In this document: in pieces, positions 1 to 4,940 of the stretch
Position numbering within the stretch: the first letter of the stretch is position 1
How the letters are laid out: every line of letters begins with the position of its first letter
Assembly (NCBI GenBank): GCA_035566535.1
Contig: DATMRA010000208.1
Span: 1 to 5,792 of the forward strand
DNA from: JAFARE01 sp035566535
Lineage (GTDB): Bacteria > Chloroflexota > Dormibacteria > Aeolococcales > Aeolococcaceae
Length of the DNA stretch: 5,792 bases
Direction: 5' to 3'
Notes under the pieces: model-generated
What the model was told of the DNA's origin: nothing
Database searches by the model: none
What the model saw: the letters and a program-made list of their open reading frames with translations, nothing else
Translations under genes and position numbers: made by a program

Positions 1-2
1 TC

Positions 3-323
3 TGCTTCCCCGCGATATGGAGCCTCATAGCTGGTCGGGGTGTGCCGATCGTCTTCGGGTTTCCGGCGTACGGCAAGGGCCCGTTCGAACGGATCGGCAT
101 ACCGACCACGGCCCCACTGGTGGCTGGGTTCCTGCTCGTATCCCTCGTCGACGGCGTCGCCGGCTGGCTACTGTGGGGCGGTCACCGATCGGGCGCGATT
201 CTGCTCTTCGCGACCTTGCCGTTCGGGGCGGTCTACTGGTGGGGATTCGCCTTGCCCATACCTCCGGTCTTGATTGCTGCCAGCACGGTGCTCGCTGCTA
301 TCGCATGGGGACGTCTGAGCTAG
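3..323 (+). CDS. Small multi-pass membrane protein, 5' end missing
   Basis: I do not recognise a named family. The frame is open back to the window edge, and the residues before the first possible start (GTG at 42) are also hydrophobic (FPAIWSLIAG), so this is most likely the 3' part of a longer gene. A start at 42, giving 93 residues, cannot be excluded, but no Shine-Dalgarno is visible there. The visible 106 residues hold a short polar stretch (YGKGPFERIG) and then three strongly hydrophobic segments: PLVAGFLLVSLVDGVAGWLL, ILLFATLPFGAVYWWGFALP and VLIAASTVLAAIAW. A fourth may be partly lost at the edge. It is probably a small cytoplasmic-membrane protein of three or four helices, with no catalytic motif seen. 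Its TAG stop overlaps the stop of the convergent DinB gene. Coding is well supported; function is unknown. Confidence 0.6.
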   Translation, partial: CFPAIWSLIAGRGVPIVFGFPAYGKGPFERIGIPTTAPLVAGFLLVSLVDGVAGWLLWGGHRSGAILLFATLPFGAVYWWGFALPIPPVLIAASTVLAAIAWGRLS

Positions 324-775
324 GCGCCCACCACTCGGATCCCCCGAATCGCGGGGAGATGGAACGTCCAGTGGCCGATCAGCCCGCATGTGGCCATCAG
401 CGCGTCCGGCTCCCCATCGATCTCAGCCACGTGTAGGCGTTCGATCTCGGTGTCATCAAGAGTGGCGACGAACGTGAGCGCCTCGTCCCGAGCTTCTTTC
501 AGCGCAGCCACGACGTCGGCCACCGGTTGGGGAATCGGCGGCGGATCAACATGAACCTGTGAAACATCCAATCGCGAGCCGGGCTGCTCACTGATTGCCC
601 GGACCGCGCGGCGCGACCGCGACGCTATGTGGATTGCAAGCTGCGTGGCAGTCGAGGGCTCGCGATGCACTTCGCACGCCACCACCCAATGGTGCGGCGC
701 CCATTCCTCGACCTCCGCAATTACCGAGGCGCTGGCCTCAGCCAGATCGGCCCGTGAGGTGTCGGAAAGGCTCAC
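320..775 (-). CDS. DinB-superfamily four-helix protein
   Basis: This 151-residue protein matches the DinB/YfiT/mycothiol-dependent isomerase superfamily in length and in the placement of its histidines. His49 lies in a helix (QLAIHIASRS), and a C-terminal HxxxH holds His135 and His139 (GHWTFHLPAIRG). In this superfamily three such histidines bind a metal. Known members include bacillithiol S-transferases and mycothiol-dependent maleylpyruvate isomerase, while many have no known reaction. A proline-rich loop (VDPPPIPQP) separates two helical halves. No signal peptide is seen, so it is presumably cytoplasmic. The chosen start is GTG at 775, 7 bp after the stop of the carboxylate-amine ligase gene. 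The frame stays open a little upstream and no good ribosome binding site is visible, so the start is uncertain and translation is probably coupled. Assignment rests on histidine spacing and general helix pattern, not strong identity. Confidence 0.65.
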   Translation of the reverse strand: MSLSDTSRADLAEASASVIAEVEEWAPHHWVVACEVHREPSTATQLAIHIASRSRRAVRAISEQPGSRLDVSQVHVDPPPIPQPVADVVAALKEARDEALTFVATLDDTEIERLHVAEIDGEPDALMATCGLIGHWTFHLPAIRGIRVVGA

Positions 776-782
776 TGCGGTG

Positions 783-1958
783 TCACAGCGCGGCAGTCGA
801 TTCCCGCACGGGGCGAGGAGCCGGCGCGTCGGCTATCAATTCCTGCACGAGGCTGTCGACCACGTCCTGCAGCGTGCCGCCCGCAGCCACCACCTCGCGC
901 TGACGCAGATAGCTCGGCCCGCGGTCGAGGATCTCGAGAGTCCGTAGCAGCTCGTCCGCGCAGTCCAGCCGCCGTGCCGTTGGCATCAGGTCCTCCACCA
1001 GCTCCGTCAGAGACTCGCGCAACGGCACGGTGTTGCCTTCCTCGTCGACCACGATGGACGCATCGAGTCCGTGCCGCGCCGCGCGCCACTTGTTCTCGCG
1101 CACCAGCCAGGCGCGCGTCGCCGGCAGCGAGTAACCGCGGTCGATCATCGTGTCGAACCGATGCACCAAGCACTGGCTGATCGCCGCAACAACTGTGACC
1201 TCGCGCAGCGTCGGGATGCCGTCGCAGATGCGCAGCTCGATGGTGCCGAAACCCGGATGCGGCCGGATGTCCCACCAGATCTCTCGAATGCTGCTGATCG
1301 TACGAGCCGCGATGAGCGTGTCCATCAGGCGTTCGAACTGCGCCCAATTCGTGAGCTGCCACGGAGGTCCCGCCGTGGGCAGACCCTCGAACACCTTCGA
1401 TCTGACCGACGCGAGCCCTGTGTCGTGCCCCATCCAGTAGGGGCTTGATGCGCTCAGTGCGAGGAAGTGAGGGATGTAGCCGGAGAGCGCATTGACAATG
1501 GCGATCGCCTTTTCTCCGCTGCGCACCCCCACGTGCACATGGATGCCGAATATCTGCATCTGGCGCGCCGGCCATTGCATCTCGTCGACCAGCCGCTGGT
1601 AGCGTGGATCCGGGCTGATCTTCTGCGTTGCCGGGTCGCTGAACGGATGCGTCCCCGAGCACATCAGGAGGAGGCCGTCACGGTCGGTGTACTGGCGGAG
1701 CTCCTCCAACGTTGCTGCAAGGTCGGCGTGCGCCTCGCGCACGGTGCTGCAGATGCCGGTGATGATCTCGACCGTCGACTGCAGCAGCTCGGCTTTGGCC
1801 TTGGGATGGACGCCATCTGGGTGGCCGACCTTCATCTCCGTGAGGATCTCGTGCGCTCCGCTAACCAGCTCGCGCGTGTTGCGATCGATCAACTCGAGTT
1901 CCATCTCCACGCCGACCGTGGGCCGGGGGCTCGACGCGAACTTGATTGGATCGGTCAC
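783..1958 (-). CDS. YbdK/GCS2-type carboxylate-amine ligase (glutamate-cysteine ligase-like)
   Basis: The 391-residue product matches the GCS2 (YbdK, COG2170) family, whose Escherichia coli member has about 372 residues. Enzymes of this fold join an amine to a glutamate-type carboxylate using ATP. YbdK has only weak gamma-glutamylcysteine ligase activity, so the true substrate is open. Family signatures run in order: GVEMELELID at 16-25 and ELLQSTVEI at 57-65 (acidic metal- and ATP-site residues), GIHVHVGV at 138-145, SASSPYW at 169-175, and the WDIRPHPGFGTIELRICD block at 229-246. All are intact, so the enzyme is probably active. It starts at GTG 1958, sharing GTGA with the stop of the upstream ATP-grasp gene, which indicates translational coupling. 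A weak GGTGG lies four bases before the start. The C-terminal tail (APAPRPVRES) is probably disordered. The family call is firm; the specific substrate is not. Confidence 0.93.
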   Translation of the reverse strand: MTDPIKFASSPRPTVGVEMELELIDRNTRELVSGAHEILTEMKVGHPDGVHPKAKAELLQSTVEIITGICSTVREAHADLAATLEELRQYTDRDGLLLMCSGTHPFSDPATQKISPDPRYQRLVDEMQWPARQMQIFGIHVHVGVRSGEKAIAIVNALSGYIPHFLALSASSPYWMGHDTGLASVRSKVFEGLPTAGPPWQLTNWAQFERLMDTLIAARTISSIREIWWDIRPHPGFGTIELRICDGIPTLREVTVVAAISQCLVHRFDTMIDRGYSLPATRAWLVRENKWRAARHGLDASIVVDEEGNTVPLRESLTELVEDLMPTARRLDCADELLRTLEILDRGPSYLRQREVVAAGGTLQDVVDSLVQELIADAPAPRPVRESTAAL

Positions 1959-3199
1959 GCGGCCACCGCGCGCTGGTCATGCGCCCACATCTGCAGCAGC
2001 CCGCGAAAGTGGGCGATGAACTGCTCGTGCTCGTGGGCGGGAAACGTGTTGCGCACCGTGTCGACGACGAGCTTGTCAAACTCATCGCTCTCCGCCCATT
2101 CGACCGAAATCTCGTCGACGTGTGACAGATGGCGCGCGCAGAAATCCTGATAGCGCTCCACCTCGAGCTGGCGCTCGGCGAGCTCCCGATACCGCCGGAG
2201 CTTCTCGGCGTACGTGAGGTCCCCGCGGTCGGCAATTTCGAAGTACCGTTGCGTGTCCATGTCGACCGTCTGGCGCCGCCCGGTGACACAGCAGAAGATC
2301 ACCCACTTGAGGAGCGCCCGGATCGCCCACGGGAAGTAGTAGTGCAGGCTGGTGATCGCGAGATCAGGGGTGGCGTTTGCGTAGTCGATTGGAAACACCT
2401 CGGTGCCGCGAACGAGAGTCTCGCAGCTGTTGAGCTCCCAGCGGAAGAAAGCGTTGACGACGCGCAGGATGCTGACCACCTCCTCCCCTATCGCGGGTGC
2501 GAGGAAGTTGTGGTCCACCGAGTAACGCTCGTGCATGGGCTTCTCGGGGTGGAAGTTCATCACCATGACTTCGGCACCCACCCCGAGGCTGCGCGCGAAG
2601 ACGTCGAAGCCGTCCACAGCAGCCTGCAGGTGCATCAGGCGCTCCTGTGACTCGTCGTAGGCTCGATGCAGGGTCGCCGTGTCCTCGACGCGACTCACGC
2701 CGACCCACGCCCCGCCATCGAATGGCTTCATGTACAGCGGCATGCCCACGGCGCGAGCGACTTCGTCGAGGTCGAAGTACCTGAGATAACGCTGCGCGGT
2801 TCCTTCGAAACGCGGGTTGTTCGGCGGCGTCTTGTTGGGCAGCATCCACGTCTCGGGGACCTTCAGGCCGAGCCGGATCATGGCGCAGTACGCCGCGTGC
2901 TTCTGCATGGCCTCGAAGGTGAACGGGTTGTTGAGAAGGTGCACGGGATTCATGAGCGTGACCTTCTTCAACCACTCGCGAGGCATGTCGTACCACCACG
3001 CCAGCCGATCGATGACCAGCGAGTACCGGGGCACGGCGCGGAGGTTGAAGGGCTCGATGGTCACCCGCTCGGTGGTGAACCGGTGCGTCTCGCCATCAAC
3101 CTGGATCGAGGCGTCGAGCCGCCGCAGCAGCGCCTCGAAGGCGCCTGGCCAGTCTTCTTCCACCCCGAGGAGGAGACCGATCAGATGCGTGCCGCCCAT
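1955..3199 (-). CDS. ATP-grasp ligase-like protein (glutathione synthetase/RimK fold)
   Basis: This 414-residue protein looks like a divergent ATP-grasp enzyme, a fold that makes amide bonds through an acylphosphate. Residues 5-28 (HLIGLLLGVEEDWP and following) resemble a pre-ATP-grasp Rossmann-like start. NNPFTFEAMQKHA at 90-102, then a helix and VPETWML at 114-120, recall the N...K...L..PxT pattern of RimK and glutathione synthetase. Lys158 in YMKPFDGGAWVGV (156-168) is the likely nucleotide-binding lysine followed by the glycine-rich loop. NSCETLVRG at 257-265 and FPIDYANATPD at 269-279 carry acidic and Asn residues that probably bind magnesium. The last 100 or so residues are helical and charged and match no domain I know. 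The ATG at 3199 puts the hydrophobic strand near the N-terminus. It lies 22 bp after proC and overlaps the next gene by 4 bases. The partner ligase suggests a joint pathway; the substrate is unknown. Confidence 0.8.
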   Translation of the reverse strand: MGGTHLIGLLLGVEEDWPGAFEALLRRLDASIQVDGETHRFTTERVTIEPFNLRAVPRYSLVIDRLAWWYDMPREWLKKVTLMNPVHLLNNPFTFEAMQKHAAYCAMIRLGLKVPETWMLPNKTPPNNPRFEGTAQRYLRYFDLDEVARAVGMPLYMKPFDGGAWVGVSRVEDTATLHRAYDESQERLMHLQAAVDGFDVFARSLGVGAEVMVMNFHPEKPMHERYSVDHNFLAPAIGEEVVSILRVVNAFFRWELNSCETLVRGTEVFPIDYANATPDLAITSLHYYFPWAIRALLKWVIFCCVTGRRQTVDMDTQRYFEIADRGDLTYAEKLRRYRELAERQLEVERYQDFCARHLSHVDEISVEWAESDEFDKLVVDTVRNTFPAHEHEQFIAHFRGLLQMWAHDQRAVAA

Positions 3200-3221
3200 C
3201 GTGGATTTGAGTTATACGCCG
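3200..3221 (-). promoter_or_regulatory. Possible internal -10 element before the ATP-grasp gene
   Basis: In the 22-bp gap after proC the minus strand reads TATAAC (3216 to 3211), five of six bases matching the bacterial -10 consensus in otherwise GC-rich DNA. It would start transcription about five bases before the ATP-grasp ATG at 3199. The best upstream hexamer (TCGAAC, about 18 bp away, within proC) matches the -35 consensus at only three positions. No Shine-Dalgarno sequence is visible in the gap. The element could let the ligase genes be expressed separately from proC, but read-through from proC is equally likely. Confidence 0.3.
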
Positions 3222-4100
3222 TCATCCACGGCGCGTTCGACCGCCCCCGTCGCCGTCAGGGCGGTTCTCCAGTGTTGCTTCCAGACGCAGGGTGCGTTCG
3301 AACGCTGCCCAGACCGCGTCGCTCACCACCGTGCGGAGGCGGCCTTTCTCCAGCTGGTACAGGGCTTCTGCGGATGTGCCCCCAGGCGACGTGACCATGT
3401 CCCGGAGCTCAGCGACGTGGCGACCGCTTTGCAACGCGAATGCAGCCGAGCCCTGCATCGTGTCGAGCACCAGCTCCCGCGCCACGTGCCGCGGAAAGCC
3501 CAGGTGCACGGCCGCGTCGGTGAGCGCTTCAATGAAGAGAAAGATGTACGTCGGCCCGGTGCCGCTCACGGCGGTGGCCATCGCGACCTGGCGCTCGTCA
3601 TGCACCTCGAATTCGCGGCCCAGGGCGGAGAGCATCGCCCGCGCTCGTGACTTCCCGGCGTCGTCGACGCTGTCGGTCGCGTACCACACACTTACGCCTT
3701 GACCGATCTGCGCCGGCGTGTTCGGCATGCAACGCACGACCGCCGCATGGTCCAGGCCTTCGGTGAGAGCACGTGTGCTAGCGCCGGCGATGATGCTGAG
3801 CACGAGCTGTTCGCGGCGCAGCGAGCCACGCAGCTCTGCCATCACAGCCCCAAGCATCTGTGGCTTCACGCCGAGGAGGACGACATCGGCGCCTCTGGCG
3901 GCCTCGGCGTTGTCGGCGGTGGTGGTGACGCCTCGGTCCCGCTCCAGCTGGGCGCGTCGCTCGGCCCGGGGATGGCTGCACACGACGTGCGCCGCGCCCA
4001 CGAGATCCCGCTCGAGGAGACCCGCCAGCATCGCCTCGGCCATCACGCCCGTGCCGACGATGCCGATGCGGGTGTCGTGCAGGGAGGATTCAGCGCCCAT
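3222..4100 (-). CDS. proC: Pyrroline-5-carboxylate reductase
   Basis: ProC reduces 1-pyrroline-5-carboxylate to L-proline with NAD(P)H, the last step of proline synthesis, in the cytoplasm. With the start at ATG 4100 the product has 292 residues, slightly longer than the usual 265-280. The Rossmann motif GIVGTGVM is at 13-20, VKPQ at 78-81, SIIAGAST at 102-109 and RCMPNTPAQIGQG at 123-135. The C-terminal dimerisation domain has VSGTGPTYIFLFIEAL at 178-193 and the signature MVTSPGGTSAEAL at 235-247. All expected motifs are present. An in-frame ATG at 4169 would add 23 tryptophan- and arginine-rich residues unlike the family and overlap the divergent gene's start, so 4100 is preferred. A polar tail (RPDGDGGGRTRRG) ends the protein. 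It heads the minus-strand cluster. A related imine reductase is a less likely alternative. Confidence 0.95.
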   Translation of the reverse strand: MGAESSLHDTRIGIVGTGVMAEAMLAGLLERDLVGAAHVVCSHPRAERRAQLERDRGVTTTADNAEAARGADVVLLGVKPQMLGAVMAELRGSLRREQLVLSIIAGASTRALTEGLDHAAVVRCMPNTPAQIGQGVSVWYATDSVDDAGKSRARAMLSALGREFEVHDERQVAMATAVSGTGPTYIFLFIEALTDAAVHLGFPRHVARELVLDTMQGSAAFALQSGRHVAELRDMVTSPGGTSAEALYQLEKGRLRTVVSDAVWAAFERTLRLEATLENRPDGDGGGRTRRG

Positions 4101-4167
4101 GGTCGGGCACCATAGCGCGTCCCCTGCTTGAAGGCTCCATTCGGGGAGCCGACGCCACAATGGATGC
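4101..4167. promoter_or_regulatory. Divergent intergenic promoter region
   Basis: This 67-bp gap separates proC (leftward) from the methyltransferase gene (rightward), so promoters for both must lie here or in the gene starts. On the plus strand CACAAT (4156-4161) matches the -10 consensus at four of six bases and would put transcription start at or next to the ATG at 4168. On the minus strand TATGGT (4114 to 4109) also matches at four of six and would start transcription within a few bases of the proC ATG. Neither gene has a clear Shine-Dalgarno sequence, so both transcripts may be leaderless or nearly so. No convincing -35 hexamer was found at 16-18 bp spacing from either. The promoter elements are tentative; the divergent arrangement is certain. 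Confidence 0.4.
4133..4150. repeat. Perfect 6-bp inverted repeat between divergent genes
   Basis: GGCTCC (4133-4138) and GGAGCC (4145-4150) form a perfect inverted repeat around a 6-base centre (ATTCGG), inside the 67-bp divergent intergenic region. The position suits an operator for a dimeric regulator, or a short hairpin in a transcript. It does not extend beyond six pairs, and a repeat this short can arise by chance in GC-rich DNA. Confidence 0.35.
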
Positions 4168-4935
4168 ATGGCTACATCTCAGGCTCCTGCCGGCGTCGAC
4201 TGGGCGGCGTGGCTGCGTCGGTGGGACGCGCAGCAGCAATTGCACATTCCCGATCGAGAAGCCCGATTCGCAGCGATCGTTGACGCTCTCAAGGCGTTCG
4301 CTGGAAGCAGCCCGCGGGTACTTGACCTCGGATGCGGGCCCGGTTCCCTCTCGGCGCGCGTACTGGACCGTCTGCCTGACGCTGAAATCGTGGCGATCGA
4401 CGCCGACCCCGTGCTCCTGAGCATTGGGCAGGGAGCCCTCGGCGGACTGCGCAACCTTCACTTCGTCGACGCGGACCTTCGTGACGATTGGACCGCGGCG
4501 CTGCCACTGTCTCCCCCATTCGACGCCGCCGTGTCCACCACAGCACTGCACTGGCTCGGGCTCTCGGATCTCGTGAAGCTGTACCGCACGCTCGCCGGCG
4601 TGCTTCGCCCCGGAGGAGTGGTGCTCGACGGCGACCGTCTGGACTTCGACCACGATCAGAAGACGATCGCCGACGTGGCGCGTGGCATTGCGCCGGAGTG
4701 GCCGCCGGTACCTCAGGGCGCTGAAGACTACACCGCCTGGTGGGACGCCGCCATTGCTGAACCTGCCTTTGCGGACGCTGCGGCGGAGCGCGCGCGCCGC
4801 GGACACGACCACCCGCACGAGAACGAGGGACACAGCTACGAGTTCCATCGCGCAGCCCTGCTGGCTTCGGGATTCGCCGAGGTGGGTACGCTCTGGCAGC
4901 GCCTCGCCAACCGTGTGATGGTGGCGGTTCGCTGA
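4168..4935 (+). CDS. Class I SAM-dependent methyltransferase
   Basis: The 255-residue protein has the class I Rossmann methyltransferase layout. Motif I VLDLGCGPGSLS (51-62) binds S-adenosylmethionine, and the acidic end of strand 2 is Asp78 in IVAIDAD (74-80). Asp101/Asp103 in VDADLRDDW (100-108) are in the motif III region, followed by FDAAVSTTALHWL (118-130) and post-motif LRPGGVVLDGD (146-156). The ALHWL segment resembles trans-aconitate-type and other small-molecule methyltransferases. A histidine- and acid-rich stretch HDHPHENEGH (213-222) lies in the C-terminal part that usually shapes the acceptor site. No signal peptide or membrane helix is seen. ATG 4168 was chosen because two nearby ATGs (4160 and 4164) are in other frames. 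The gene ends 5 bp before the protease gene, so the two are probably co-transcribed. The methyl acceptor cannot be inferred. Confidence 0.9.
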   Translation: MATSQAPAGVDWAAWLRRWDAQQQLHIPDREARFAAIVDALKAFAGSSPRVLDLGCGPGSLSARVLDRLPDAEIVAIDADPVLLSIGQGALGGLRNLHFVDADLRDDWTAALPLSPPFDAAVSTTALHWLGLSDLVKLYRTLAGVLRPGGVVLDGDRLDFDHDQKTIADVARGIAPEWPPVPQGAEDYTAWWDAAIAEPAFADAAAERARRGHDHPHENEGHSYEFHRAALLASGFAEVGTLWQRLANRVMVAVR

Positions 4936-4940
4936 TACCA

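Noticed and set aside
17..436. Plus-strand 139-codon frame at the left edge
   Set aside because: The translation is Arg-rich and low in hydrophobic order. The frame ending at 323 gives clear membrane segments, and the DinB gene occupies the remainder on the other strand.
320..775. Calling the DinB-fold protein a specific mycothiol or bacillithiol S-transferase
   Set aside because: Only the histidine pattern and helical layout are visible; nothing fixes the cofactor or substrate.
772..1662. Minus-strand open frame of 296 codons in another frame within the ligase gene
   Set aside because: It is Arg/Ala/Gly/His-rich with no motif, whereas the overlapping frame contains the complete GCS2 signature set.
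1467..2150. Long plus-strand open frame (227 codons) opposite the YbdK-type ligase and the end of the ATP-grasp gene
   Set aside because: It lies antisense to two well-supported genes; long shadow frames are expected in GC-rich coding DNA, and its translation has no recognisable motif.
783..3199. Calling the ligase pair a standard GshA/GshB glutathione pathway
   Set aside because: The first enzyme is the YbdK-type subgroup rather than classical GshA, and the ATP-grasp protein lacks the usual GshB sequence pattern.
4101..4169. Extended ProC start at 4169
   Set aside because: The extra 23 residues resemble no reductase N-terminus and would overlap the divergent methyltransferase start codon. 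The Rossmann motif lies at the expected distance from 4100.
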